The notes under the pieces: model-generated
What the model saw: only the letters and a program-made list of their open reading frames with translations
Told to the model about the DNA's origin: nothing
The model's database searches: none
Program-made: the position numbers and the translations under genes
Assembly (NCBI RefSeq): GCF_021155765.1
Contig: NC_060108.1
Location: 7,351,425 to 7,415,424, forward strand
Reading direction: 5' to 3'
Length of the DNA stretch: 64,000 nucleotides
Source of the DNA: Diprion similis
Taxonomy: Eukaryota > Arthropoda > Insecta > Hymenoptera > Diprionidae
Part shown: piece by piece, positions 1-11,563 of the stretch
Position numbering within the stretch: the first letter of the stretch is position 1
How the letters are laid out: every line of letters begins with the position of its first letter

Positions 1-1
1 T

Positions 2-562
2 ATTTCTAAACGTTTGTCCTTCATTAGAGACTTAGCTGAAAGAGGGCCAGGGATAGTTATTGGCGAAAATCAACAAGTTGATAAAGTTTCCTTTATGAAG
101 TTCCCCGACGTCAAGGGGTTGTCACAAAACCTCAGTCGAGCGTTGAACAAATTTAATATTAAGTGTGTGTTCAGGAACTCGAACAATTTGTCAGGGCTGT
201 TTGTCTTACCTAAAGATCCAGTACCTCTTGACAAATGTTCAAATCTTGTCTACAAAATACCTTGCGGCGATTGTAACAAATGCTACATTGGTCAAACCAG
301 CCGATGTTTAAAAACCAGGATGAATGAACATAAACGCAATATTTTTGCTGACGAGGAAAGACAAACAGCCTTGACAAAACACAGGGTGGATTTTAATCAT
401 AATTTCGATTTTAACAATGTTAGTATTCTTTGCCGGAAAAAGGATTATAAAAAACGCTTAGTCTTGGAAATGTGTAATATCTTAGGTGAGAAGGATTCTG
501 TCAATTTGAGATCCGATATTGAGAATTTAAGTGATGTTTACTATAATTTAATTGTTACCTAA
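2..562 (+). CDS. Penelope-like element: GIY-YIG endonuclease C-terminus (5' cut by window edge)
   Basis: This is the C-terminal part of a Penelope-like retroelement polyprotein. The frame is open through the left edge of the window, so the reverse transcriptase lies outside and the first Leu/TTG is not a true start. The endonuclease core is visible as CSNLVYKIPCGDCNKCYIG followed by QTSRCLKTRMNEHKR. The VYKI and YIG pair corresponds to the GIY and YIG strands, the CxxCxxC preceding YIG is the cysteine cluster typical of Penelope endonucleases, and Arg/His/Glu residues follow in the usual spacing. The domain nicks target DNA to prime reverse transcription. The reading is intact to its stop. 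A second Penelope fragment lies downstream in the opposite direction. Family assignment is firm; whether the copy is active cannot be judged from a fragment. Confidence 0.85.
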   Translation: MSKRLSFIRDLAERGPGIVIGENQQVDKVSFMKFPDVKGLSQNLSRALNKFNIKCVFRNSNNLSGLFVLPKDPVPLDKCSNLVYKIPCGDCNKCYIGQTSRCLKTRMNEHKRNIFADEERQTALTKHRVDFNHNFDFNNVSILCRKKDYKKRLVLEMCNILGEKDSVNLRSDIENLSDVYYNLIVT

Positions 563-1188
563 AGTTGTTAATAATCTTTTTTACGAAAAAGAATCCTAAT
601 CACTAGCATTCCTAGCTCTTGAATTATTTACCCCTTCGGTGGCGCTACGACGGTTAACATCATGTTTCTCCTTTATGCTTAACGTAGTAAGTTTCCACTC
701 TTGTCAACATCCATTGTATCATCGCTTTGGTCTGTCTTGTTTTTCCGGTCTGTCTCACTCGCCAGCTTGTTGGCACAGGTGTTTACAATCTTTGATAGAT
801 TTATTAAATCCCGCTCTACACCGACTCGGCCTAATAATGGTCCCAAAAGAGCCTGGCAAATAATTTGTCCCCTCTACGATGGATGGGTAAGCGTTGTAGC
901 TTCTGATTCTTTTTATACAAATGGATTATGACATGATTGTAACTCATAACCTTTATCCTTTAGATTTGCTTTTACCCACATGTCTTGAATTTTACCTATG
1001 ACTCGTTGTGACCGCTGACTTATTATTATTTTTCCTGATTGTTCTCGTTTGTACGTTCTTCCTATTGGAAGTTTCACCTCCAGGAATGAGGTTTTTTACG
1101 TAATTTAATGTAAGTTTAATGCAATCTCGCTCCTTTATATTAATTATTGGTTGTTTACCTACTCATTTATAATAAATTTATAGTTTTT
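563..1188 (+). other. Presumed 3' noncoding part of the Penelope-like element
   Basis: This stretch is AT-rich and has no supported gene. Short open frames near 639-931 lack any recognisable domain. Its position directly after the endonuclease stop and before a hammerhead-like motif suggests the element's 3' untranslated or pseudo-LTR region. Confidence 0.4.
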
Positions 1189-1217
1189 CTGAGGAGGGCC
1201 CCCCTCAGGGCCGAAAC
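1189..1217 (+). ncRNA. Possible degenerate hammerhead-ribozyme core
   Basis: The string CTGAGGA (1189-1195) is followed by a GC hairpin (GGCCC 1197-1201 with GGGCC 1208-1212) and then GAAAC (1213-1217). This is the order of the conserved hammerhead core, CUGANGA, stem II, GAAA. Hammerhead motifs are known in Penelope-like pseudo-LTRs, and this one lies on the same strand as the endonuclease fragment. One G at 1196 is unpaired between core and stem, and I could not build stems I and III, so it may be dead or fortuitous. Confidence 0.25.
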
Positions 1218-1262
1218 GACAATTTTCTTTGGCTTTTCTTGTGACCTTTGACACCAAGAATC

Positions 1263-1680
1263 TCACACATTCCATTTTACGCTATTGTAATACTTGTCTT
1301 CTCGTTTAGATTGGATATCCAATACGAAGTGTGTCGGGTATCCATTCTGAACTAGTGTGTCTTTCATCAGTCTCATGTTGTTTTTTCTAAATTTAGGATG
1401 TGATAAAGCGATACCTCTGTCAAACAATCCGATTGCCACGCTTTTTTCAAACTGTAAGGGATGACGTAAATTAAAATTGATGTACCGACCAGACCAAGTG
1501 TCTTTCCGGTACTAATTTGTTGTGACAAAACCATTATCATTAATTACATATGTGTCCAAAAAGCTGATCTGATCATCTGTTTCTAAATCATGTGTAAATT
1601 TTAATCTGGGATAAAAATTATTAAAGGCTAATAGAAGTTCTGTGATTTTATCTTTGAGGGTCCGGTAAAGGTACTAATGT
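1263..1680 (-). pseudogene. Penelope-like element: reverse transcriptase fragment
   Basis: Read on the minus strand this encodes the downstream RT/thumb region of a Penelope-like element. Visible landmarks are FTHDLETDDQISFLDTYV, then WSGRYINFNLRHP, then GLFDRGIALSHPKFR, the characteristic Penelope order FLD, SGRYLN, HP, DRA. One in-frame stop (TAG, plus-strand positions 1512-1514) interrupts it and the frame ends with TGA at 1263. The 5' side is lost near 1680, where LINE copy A's 3' end begins. It is inverted relative to the endonuclease fragment at the window's left edge, so the two are separate or rearranged copies. Confidence 0.8.
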
Positions 1681-2242
1681 AAATCGCAGCCCCGGTCGGT
1701 CGGCAACTACTCCTCCCTTGGTTAGTCTCTGGGGAATATCCCCGGGGGCCCCGACCACATCCCACGCACTCATCCATTTATTCATACAATTATTCACATA
1801 TTATTCATCCTCGGCTGTCGTTCAGTCGCCCCGCTTACCATTGGACCTTACCGGCATGGTAGAACCTTCCGAGGCCCGGAGGCCCCGCCGGCCTCGCTCC
1901 AACGGTTCGTCACGGAGGATCTCAAGCCCCACACTACGACAAGGAAACAACCTCGTGTCGAACCAAACCTGACCCAACCCAACCTGAATAAACCTTTCTT
2001 TCATCGGAGAGGAAACCGTAGTGGGCACTCAGCGCTCTGGATGTCACCCACAATTATCATTGGCACCCAAGGTCCCGGGGTAGTGCCGGATACTTACCGG
2101 CTAAAAACATCCGTTTTTCCGAGACGGGGCGGAACCGCGTGAGCATCACTTCAGCCTGTCTCTCATAAGCCGGATATCAAAGGCATTCTCCCGTGGTGTC
2201 GCCGCCGTTGCTGTTGTCTCCGTCCCTGTCAGGGTCGATTCG

Positions 2243-4285
2243 GTGGTCCCTTCCCTACGTCACTCCTTGTTGAACTTTTTGGCCATAACGCACCTAAAGA
2301 ATGTTGCGACAGCGTCCCATTTTGCTTGTCCTTGTACCATGGCAGCTTCTATTTCCAAGCCGTTCGGGACGCATCCGATTGTGCGGACCATATTTTCTCG
2401 CTCCTCGTCCCACTCCGGCCAGTCAGCCACGGTGTGCCTCGCGTTGTCCCGGACAGCCTCTCGAGAAGCTTGCTTGCCGTATCTGAAAGACAGGTCAGCC
2501 GGCATTTCTTCGGCGTATCCTCCACCGCTGCTCCCTTCGATAGAAGCACTAGATGTTGCCGCTTCCATACCACCGGAAACTCTCCTTTTGCAAGGCAGTG
2601 GTTGAAAACCCGCAGGAGCAGGCCCGGACACTTAGTCACGACCAACCCCTGTGCCTCGTTCGGCACGCCGTCTGGGCCCCGCGCCTTGCCCGACGCCAGC
2701 CTCGCACCTGCTCCCCTCAGTTCCACGGCATCAAAGGGTAGCGGCCCGTCCTCGCACGGCCCCTTAGGTTCCTGGATGCGTGCCTGAGGTTCGTGGTCTG
2801 GAAATAGCTCTTCCGCAATCCAATCCAGCTCCGCTGGGTCCAGGAGCTGTTGATGCGTGCTACCCCGTAGACGCTGGGTCACGAGACAGTAAGGTAGCCC
2901 CCACGGGTCAGCCTCAACTGTCTCGAGGAGAGCTTTCCAGCAACGATCCTTCTCGCCTTAATGGTGTTGTAATGCGAATTCCTAGAGGTGTCGCAACGAT
3001 GACAAAGACCAGCAATACTTAGGAATGCACCAATTCAGCTTATTGGTGACATACCTAATGTATCAAATAGGCATGACACAGACGCAACGGCAGTCAGAAC
3101 ATCAGACCGATTCGAAGAAGCATCGTTAGACCATTTGTTAATTAGTATCGTATTTCGTTTTGCACCTCTATTATATTCAATAAATTATATTTTACACTTG
3201 TTCTTACGACGGAGTTTCAACTCTTAATTCATTCAACGAACCCCTTAAATAAATTGTAGTTAGAATTCGGGATAACCAACCCGAATCATAACAATGGCCA
3301 CTCGTAGCTTCTTGCGTGCGGCCTCAAATTCCGCCAGCTGGATCTCCCAGCTAGCGTCCTTCCTCTTCGCCACTCGCCGCGCCCTCCTCCTGGCCCTCAG
3401 GCAGTTGTCGCGAAGGTCAACCACTTCGGGCGTCCACCAATGGACCACGGCCCTCCCATTAGGGGCTCTCCGTCATGGCATGGAGGCGTCACACGCCCGC
3501 GTGATTGCTGCCATCGTCTCCCCCGCCGGATCTTCTGTAGAGGCACTTCTTCCGCGCAGCAGGTCATTCTGCACGACGATGGCTTTCCTGAAGGCCGCAC
3601 GATCGAGCTGACGAGTGGCCCACCTCTTCTCGGTCCCATGTTGCGTGGGCTTGACCTTATGATACGTCTACGAGAAAAAGATGTAGCGATGATCGCCGAG
3701 ACTCTCCTCGTTCTCGAGGACGCATCACGTGGAGATACCGGCCGCTAGTCCCACGCTGGGCAATGTTACGTCGAGGATCGAGCTGAAGCCAGTGTGTTCT
3801 CGCGTTTACGTGGCCACAGAGCCCCCGTTAATCACGTGAAGGTCAGGCCTGGCCGCAAACTCGTCCAGGAGCAAGCCCCTCTTGTGTGTATGGGCCGAAC
3901 TCCACCCGGCGGATTTGGCATTAAAGTCACCCGTGACCAGTACCCAGCCGCTATCATTACGCATACTCGACTTTAGACCATCCAGCTGTCCAGCGAAAGT
4001 GTTGATACTGGAGTTCGGCGAAAAGTAGCAGCTGTAGACCCTGATGCCTCTCATCCATGCCCAAACGAAGCCTGGGTCACGGCCACCCAGCCTAAGAGAC
4101 GCCCTCTGGCTGACAGCCACAATCGTTGCACTCGCCATGTCGTCGTCCAGCCACCCACTAGATGTCACCGCGCGGTTCTACTCCAGGAACAGGGTTATGT
4201 CGACGCCCTTTTCCTTGGCCATCTGGTACGCCAAGTCTTGGGCGGCCCAGCACCTGTTTACGTCCAACTGGAGAAATATGGTCAT
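2243..4285 (-). pseudogene. LINE copy A ORF2: endonuclease and truncated reverse transcriptase
   Basis: ORF2 would supply target-site nicking and reverse transcription. From the likely ATG at 4285 the start MTIFLQLDVNRCWAAQDLAYQ resembles the N-terminus of R1-type AP endonucleases; a TAG follows near residue 36. The catalytic VLVTGDFNAKSAGW is at about 3885-3930. A linker rich in Arg/Ala (3260-3448) leads to the RT N-terminus with LASGKARGPDGVPNEA and FPVVWKRQHLVLLSKG. At about 2470 the reading jumps from LLERL directly into the post-RT tail (DNARHTVADW). RT motifs A to E, including the YxDD box, are therefore missing. Several frameshifts exist. Identity is secure from EN and RT motifs; the gene is dead. 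Confidence 0.8.
3005..3285. other. AT-rich insertion inside LINE copy A
   Basis: About 280 bases of AT-rich sequence interrupt the GC-rich endonuclease-RT linker of copy A. It contains no ORF and I find no clear terminal inverted repeat or duplication. Composition differs sharply from both flanks, so a small unclassified insertion is the simplest reading. Confidence 0.45.
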
Positions 4286-4328
4286 TTCGTCACCCTTCGG
4301 AGCTCCCGCGTGAAGGCCGCACAGTGTC

Positions 4329-6468
4329 TCATCCCCAGGACGTGTTCAGCAGCGCCATAGAGCCACTAGCCGCCGCGCAGACGGCGCAGCTTCTATCATT
4401 CTGGGATCCTTTGGTGAAGTGGCCCTCTTGGCCGCACTTTCTGCAAAGTGCCAACCTGTCGACCGAGTTTCTGCATTCTGTGCTATGGTGGCCGAATCCG
4501 AGGCATCGGAAACATCGGACGACTTGCAGGTAACCGGATGATCGCCACCTGTGTACCTCAAAAGGCCGGTCTCAGGGCGACGGTATAGTCGAGCCTAGAG
4601 GTTAGGCTGCAAAGCGCGCCCCTAACCTCTGCTTCGTCAGTAGCCTCATCGAGGTCACGTACCTCAATAATTGTTTGCGGAAGCAGTTTTCGAACTATCG
4701 CTGTATCTCCAAGGGTGGTGGCGAGGGCCTCCTGGAGCGCGAATGCACTGCCGCAGTTCTTCTCTAGCTCCAGCAGAAGGTCCCTATTTCCAATGCGTCG
4801 CATTGACGCAAATTTGGCCCTGACTTTTTCAGGGTCAATGTCACGGACCTTCTGCAGGATAGCGGCGTAGCTGGTGCCACCAGCCCCTCTGATGACAACG
4901 GCGTCTGATGGTACGGGCCTGCGGCGGCGTCGCTGTCGCGGCTACTGTGCGTGCTGCGGCCCTTTGGGGTCTTCGGCCGTCGGTTTGCTTTTAGCGAGCC
5001 TCCGGCGACGGGCCGTCTACCAAGACTCTTGCTCAACGGCGGGGGACTGCGGCTGCAGCAGCAGCGGGCGTGCGGGGCTTCGACTGCCCCGCCTTGGCAG
5101 CATGTGTCGGTGTAGCCTTAGCTCCGTCGACCTTCTTGCTCCGTTGGGCCACCTGACAGGGCCGCTTTTCCATCGTGGTCTCGAAGGGAGAGCGCGGCTT
5201 CCTTTTGGCAGAGCACGCTTCTGCCAGCGGCTCCGCTGTCTGGATTGCGCTGTGCTGTAGTTGCGGCTGTTTAGACCCACCAACGGACTCCGTCTGCGTC
5301 GCCTATACAGCGTGGCAAGGGGTCTTACTGAGCGGTCCCCGGGAGACAGGAAAGGCAGCCAGGGCTGCAATGTCACGCTCCACTTGCTTGACCAGCATCA
5401 TCGCCTCCGCAACAGACTCTTTGATAAAAACGTGTACGTTCTTGTTCGCCTTCGCAAACTGTTCCATTCGTTCGACCAGCGAGCGGAGCTTTTTGGTCGC
5501 ACGAATCCTATCTGGGTCGGGTCGCTGGCCCTGTTGGAAGAGAAAGTCACCCCAACGGTCAGTTTCGCATAGAGCTCAAGGCTCAGGAGCCTGGGCCTGC
5601 AGTAACGGTTTCTGAGGGGGTCGCAGAGGGGGTCGATCATAGCCATCGACTTGCTTTCTGGTTGGGTGACCCGAACCTTCCGTTCACTCGTAGCCGGCTT
5701 TTGCGTGAGCGGCCATGAGTCTCCTTCGGCACGCAGTAGCGCGGGCGGTGAATTCGCGATACTATCTCTTCTCGAGAAGGGGTCAGCCGCTTCCCAGCTC
5801 AACACCTGGTCCTGCGTCCAGGTGGTTTCCGTCGTGTGGCGCCGCAGTTTACTTTCGATGTTCTTGTCCTTTCCGGGGGCTATGTCGCAGCCTCCGACGC
5901 CCGGGGTTGAGGAAATACCGCCCAGCCCCGAGGTGACCTCCTGCGCTTGCGTCGTGCGACTCTCCCGGGGTCCAAATCTCTTACTGTTCTCGTTTGTTTT
6001 ATCTTTGTTTGTGTTTGTGGAATCCGTACAGTTTTGGTTTTTTGCCACGCTTCGTGCACAAGGGAACGGGCCGCATATGGCCGGGAAGGACACGCCCACA
6101 GGGGGAGACATCCACGTGGATGCCCCCTCCTGACCCTGTGAACTTACGGGCCCGTACCTGCGCTTTGTCTTCCAGGAATACACGGACGGACGACACTCGC
6201 TCGGTGCACCGTCGCTCCCGACAGTGACGGCCAATGAACCTACCCGACCAGGCCCCGACGGGGCCGTAGGACTTTGAAACCCCCACTGCAACTCAGTGGG
6301 GCAAACTACATCAGCCCAATGCCCACCGCAGGTGATGAGCCCGCGATGGGGGCGAGCACGCTCAGCGCGACGGTAGTCTGAGGTAGACGTGCAGAGACAG
6401 CGAATTCCCGCCCTCTGCCAGTTGGTCGTCGTTAAACACCCTTTGCTCCCCGTGGACCTTACCGGCAT
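4329..6468 (-). pseudogene. LINE copy A ORF1 (gag-like, CCHC zinc knuckles)
   Basis: ORF1 of R1-clade LINEs is a nucleic-acid-binding protein that packages the element RNA. The C-terminal zinc region is readable at about 4329-4530 on the minus strand: CFRCLGFGHHSTEC, then CRKCGQEGHFTKGSQ, then CAVCAAASG. These are two clear CCHC knuckles and the start of a third. Upstream at 4558-4803 is the conserved block IIEVRDLDEATDEAEVRGAL that precedes the knuckles in this family. The N-terminal half (5398-6468) is open for about 356 codons but in a different frame, so at least two frameshifts separate the blocks. The ORF ends at TGA 4329, about 45 bases before the ORF2 start. Confidence 0.75.
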
Positions 6469-6989
6469 TGTTGAGCCTTCTGGGACTCTTGACTAAGAGA
6501 AAAGAAGCCCTGAGGCTTCGTGCAAAAAGTCTTAGGGTAGTGTGAAACTCGCACCCACTAAAAAACCAGCAGCCACCCTGGTACCGGTAGGGGGCTCCCC
6601 AGAACTCCCCCAAGTGTGTGCCCTATCCTGCGTACAACGAGGAGATTGCGCTCTCCTACCCTTCGTTGTTATCGTGACACCCGCATTCTCTTTTTTTTGT
6701 TTGCTATCCCGGTAGAGTGTCCCGTGTTATCGCTACAGCTGAAGTTCTGCAATGCTGACGTCCATCCATATACCGTCCCTATGGGCAGCAGTCGTGGGGG
6801 GGCGGAAGTGGAGCGACCCGAGCCTGGCGTGACCTAGTGACCCTAGGCCCGGCATTATTACGTCACCCACATACCCATCCACGTCCTTACCCCGCCAGAC
6901 GTCGAGGAGGCTGGCCGGCACTCTGTCCCCACTGGCCCGTTAGGGCCCCTTTTCACGTAACCTATGTTAGCGATGCTTAGGCCTACGCA

Positions 6990-9735
6990 CGGCCCTTCAT
7001 TGCTTGCCGCTTGATGCCGTCCCGCTTGCAAGCCTGCCAACGGCGCGTCCTGCGCCCCGCTGACGATCCCGTCCAGCACTCTCTTTGGAGGCAATGACTC
7101 CATCAGTGAAGTTTGCTACAGCCCTCCACTTTTCCCATGACAAGGTTATCGCCCGTACTATTCTGACAAGGGAGAGGTCCTCCCCGATCGCACTTCGGAG
7201 GATCTCTCGTTCCGCTGTCCACGCGCGGCATTCCCTCACCGTGTTATCTGAAGTATCCGCAGCCATCCCACAGCGTGCGCACATCGGTTCGCTTACCCTC
7301 CCTATCCTGAACAGGAAGTCCGAAAAACACCCATGTCCCGTTAGAATCTGCGTTAGGTGAAACGACAATCCTTCGTGGCTTTTACCATGCCATTCTTCTC
7401 AGTTCACGCTCATTGCCTCCCTTAACCGTTTGCTTGGTAATTCAGGTCGACGTATCTCCCCCAGCCATCTCGCGTGCACGTAATCCCTTCTCGGACCTAA
7501 TTTACTGTCTCATTTGGACCACCAGCCCACCGGCTCCACTTAGGTCGTATGTTTTGCGATAAGCTAGTGTGCATGCCTCTGCCTGCAACGATGAGGGCGT
7601 TATTCTCATCAGGAGTTACGCGGCCGTCAGCGATACCGTCTGGTAGTCCGCGGCGACCCAGATGCTTATGGATAACTGCTTTCGTTGTAGGGCACGTTGC
7701 GTGGTGCGGGATGAAGGCACCGCGTCACTCTACGCGGGCGCCCCGTGCAGGATCACGGAATACAGGATGCCGGCGTAGAACTGCCTTCTTTCTTCGGAGG
7801 GCTACCGGAGAGTCGTAATTAATCTGAAAAGTGCTCGTATCGTCTTTACGACCCTTCCCTAAACGTACTTCAGGTGGCTTCCGAAGTGAAGACGCGAGTC
7901 TAGCATCACTCCATTTGAAGAAAACCACTTTGCCGTCCACTCTGAGGTCTTGGGCCGTTCGAGTGCCCCGACCGCGCCTGCCACGGAAAATCACCGCCTG
8001 CGTCTTTGCAGCGACAACTGTGAGGCCGAGGTTCTTAATCCTCCGTACTACTATCGCCGTGGCAGGGTCCACCGCAGGGCTTCGTACTGTAGTTTCGTCT
8101 GCATAGCAGAGCACAGCGCAGCCCTCCTCGGTTCGGACGCACATCACCTCATCGAAGCTGAGGTTCCACAGGAGTGGACCCAGCACCGATCCCTATGGAA
8201 CCCCAGCTGTCATGTGCCAATGCCCTACCCCTTCTCCGGATGTAGGATACACAACCGTACGCCCACTCAGGTACACCCCTACCACTCGCCGTCGATATCC
8301 GGGGATCCTTTCGCGTGCTAGGGCCTCCTTGACGACTGCCCATGGGATGCTATTAAATACGTTAATGATATCTAGTGAAACAGCTACAGCAACCCCCCTT
8401 TTCGCAGTCGCGTGCTTAACAAAATCGCGTACCCACAAGAGGGCGTCGCACGCCGACCGCCCCTCGCGGAATCCATACTATCCTTCCGATAGCCTGGATC
8501 CAGGGTTCGCGTCCATCCCTCTCTCTAGGTGGCCGACCAAAATCCTCTCGAAGGCCTTGCTCAGCTCCCGAAGAAGGCAGATGGGTCTTACCTTGGGGAG
8601 GGGCCCACCCTCATCGCTACCCTTGGGGATGAGTACCAGGTGGGCTGCCTTCCATGCTGATGGCACTACCCCCTCGCGAACGCATCAGGTAAAACATTTT
8701 GCGATGAGTGTTATTAACCTCTCGAGGACTTTTGCCCGGACCCTACCCTTTATCCCGTCTAGGCCAGGAGCAGCGTTCTTACGCCCTCCCTTCTTGAGCG
8801 CCTCTCGAACCTCCACTTTCGATACAGCCCATTCCTCATTCCAGGTGTTACCTATATCTTCTCCCCCTTGGTCGCCTGTGCCACCCCGCCGAAAGAGTGT
8901 TGCTAGCAGGTGGTTGGTGATTTCAGTGTCAAGGGATTCCATCAACCCCGGGCCGGATTTACGCAGCCTGTTCAGCATCAACTTCTAAGGCATGCCCCAC
9001 GGATCGGCCTCAACTGTCTCGATAAGCTCCGGCCATCCCTGGGCCTTTGCTGCTTTGATGGGCATCGCGAAGGCTCCGTTTGGCGGACTTAAAGGCCTCC
9101 CTCTTCTGTGCCGCAGATAGCGGGGATCGGCTGCCCCTGCCTATTTGCCGCCTGGCTCGTATGCACCCCTTTCGGAGCTCCGCGATTTTGCAATTCCACC
9201 AGAAGGTGGCTTTCTTACGGGACTGCTGTTTGACCCTGGGCGTGGCTGCGTCGCAGGCATTCGTAACGGTCTGCCCGATCCATTTGGCGAGCCTTTTCTG
9301 CCGTGTTTTCGTCTGCTCCAGTCGGTCCCAGGCCAGCCGGAGCACCAGGGACTCCTGGAACTTGTCCGGATCGAGTTTGGCAAAGTTCCACCGTCTCGTA
9401 TCCCTGCTTGAAAGGGCCGCACTCGGTGCCATCGACGACGAGCCTGCGATCTTGAGGCTGACGTATAGGTGGTCCGGCAGATTTTCCAGCTGTCAGCACT
9501 TTCCACCCTGTAACGAGCAGGGCCAGGTCTAGAGTGGCCCAGGTAAGGTCCACAACGGTACGGCCTTACGGCCTCACGCAAGTGGCCGTTGTACCGATAT
9601 TAAGTAGGTACAGGTTACAGACTGCTGCCCACCGTTTAAGCAGCTTTCCTCTACGATTCACCACCGCCATCGCCATCGTCCACCCCACTCGTATTTTTCC
9701 CTTGGGCGCTGCTCTGGAAGCTGCGGCCAGGGGAT
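6990..9735 (-). pseudogene. LINE copy B ORF2: partial endonuclease, reverse transcriptase, C-terminal zinc finger
   Basis: Minus-strand order: endonuclease C-terminal half (NRRGKLLKRWAAVCN, then VVDLTWATLDLALL after one stop, 9215-9700); linker (9010-9432); RT N-terminus with RKNAAPGLDGIKGRV (8685-8981); LVLIPKGSDEG and RPICLLRELSKAFERIL (8478-8666); motif A SLDIINVFNSIPW (8193-8438); the catalytic box CYADETTV (7725-8186); and the C-terminal finger FHLTQILTGHGCF...CARCG (6997-7368). The catalytic box reads YADE rather than YADD, a change in a metal-binding aspartate. The domains sit in several frames, so the copy is inactive. Confidence 0.8.
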
Positions 9736-9736
9736 T

Positions 9737-11563
9737 CTAGACCCATGCGCTGAACAAACCATTGGTCATCTTGCGCAGTGGGCCCACCCGCACCTCTTGC
9801 GGCTCGCACGCCCCCACTTTGGAGATTATGCCCCGCAGTTCTTCCGCTGTCACTGAGTCGTCCAGGCCAGTCACCCGGATCTCTCTCTTGATCGACGGGT
9901 GCGTTATGCGCACCCTGTCACCATATTCTTCTCTGGCTATCCTATCCTGGGCGGATGCCAGAATGTCCGCCTTGTTCGCTCTGTCAGGCCCCGCCACCTC
10001 AATGAGGACACCGCAGTCGCAGCACGCCGTATTTTGTCAACGACATCTCAAGGTCGGTTAGCAAGATTTTGGCCCTGCCCTTGCGCAGGAAGATCCCGTA
10101 AGGTTTATCTCGCCCTGCACCCGAGATAGCCACAGCAGCTGTTTTGGGGGGCTTTCGTGTAGCTACCTTTTTCCTTATGGTGTCTGGAGGGCCGACCTCC
10201 CGCTGCAGTGCGCCATTGGATTTTGGTGCCGTCTGCGGATCTTCTGTAGTGGCTCCAGGCTGCTCCCACTCCGCCGATATCTTCGTCTTACCGCTCCTCT
10301 TGCGCCCACTCCGGGGGGCTGTTGTCCAGGCGGTGGTCTCCGTATCCATTGGCGTAGCCAACATCGCGGAGGTTCCCCGGTACTCACCTGGCGCATTTCA
10401 CACTACCACCGATTAGGGTGGTATGGGAGCTAATGGGAGGGTCCCAGCTACCCAGGGAATCAGTAGTGCCCTTGCTGGCATTCTCTAGTGCTTGCAGGCG
10501 TTGAGAGGCCCTTCTAAACTTTTTCCATACCTCTTTGATGGAGGTCAGTTCGAGGTCGAGAGCCTCCTCTCTACATCTCTCGTTGGCCGGCAGGAGTACG
10601 ACTTCGGACTCGGTTAGCCGCAGGCCGAACTCCGAGGTGCCAGCCGATGCCGTCGTCATCGGGTTGGTGGGCGTACACCCTCGCCCTGCAGTGGCTTCCA
10701 TGTCTAATGGTGGGAGCGCCCTTGCACCTCTGGTGAGCTGTCCAGTGACCTTCTCCGATCCGCGGACGGTTACCTGGGGATAAGTGCCTGGTTCCGATTT
10801 CTCGCCTCTTCCCTCGCTTTTTTCAACTCTCTCCTGGTCTTCTTGAGTTCTTTTAGCTTGTCCCCTTTTCTATTGGCAGCCCGCGCTTCGGCTGACAACT
10901 TGCTGATTTGAACGCGAAGCGAGAAAGGGTCTCCTATCGCTACGGCCTTCCCTATCAGCGTCAGAAGGGCCTTCTTAGCCCAACCCACTCTTTTTTTTAT
11001 ATCGCCGCTCAGCCTACCCTGAATTAATTTGCTTCTAGCTCTTGTTTCATCGATCTCCTTCAGCCATTCCATGATTTGGGTGCTGAGATCTGCCACCGTC
11101 CTAAACATGTGTTCCATCGGGCCTATTCTTTTAAGGGCTTCTTTTGGGGACTCTGTCCCCCCTTTGTTCTTTCTCCTTCGGGAGATCTCTATTAGCCCAG
11201 GGTTTGGGCCATAAGCATCCTTTTCGCACCTGGTTTCACCAGCCGCGGAGTCGCCTTCGGGGTTTACCGCCTTGGCCGAAGCTGTACGCCTCTTCTTGCC
11301 CTTCATGCGGGCACCCAGGCGCTCACGGGCCTCTCTTTCCTCTTCACATGATGCTGAACCCCCGACCCCTCGCCGATGGTGGATGCAGTTTCCGTTAGTG
11401 GCCTCCCCTCCGCGGGCCGCGCGGGTTTCCGAGGGATGAAGAATTCTTCATCCGAATGAATCGCTGTCTCTGGTGGAGTCAGTTCATCACCCTTACGCTT
11501 ATTTCGCAGCTGTGACTGCTGCTGTTGTGGGGTCGTTTCAAGCACCCCTTCAGCGGTTGCCAC
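9737..11563 (-). pseudogene. LINE copy B ORF1 (gag-like), 3' end deleted
   Basis: The ORF1 is spread over several frames: N-terminal segment 11303-11563 (Gln/Pro-rich), a charged helical segment 10770-11306 with many Lys/Glu (KELKKTRRELKKAREEARNR, probably coiled coil), 10384-10701, 9999-10364, and a C-terminal fold at 9737-9997 (VRVTGLDDSVTAEELRGIIS). That fold corresponds to the block preceding the zinc knuckles in copies A and D. The knuckles themselves are absent because the sequence jumps to mid-endonuclease at about 9735. Confidence 0.65.

Larger units (their letters stand above)
1685..6470 (-). mobile_element. R1-clade-like LINE, copy A, degenerate
   Basis: A non-LTR retrotransposon on the minus strand: 3' UTR about 1685-2240, ORF2 2243-4285, ORF1 4329-6468. 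The order ORF1 with CCHC knuckles, then AP-type endonuclease, then RT, and the GC-rich coding style fit the R1 clade. Its 3' UTR resembles that of copy C (shared GGGGTAGTGC, CCGGCTAAAA and GGAACCGCG strings near 2080 and 12280). Both ORFs are frameshifted and the RT catalytic core is deleted. No poly-A or target-site duplication is evident, so end positions are approximate. Confidence 0.8.

Noticed and set aside
8212-8988. 258-codon plus-strand ORF opposite LINE copy B
   Set aside because: It is antisense to recognisable RT motifs on the minus strand.
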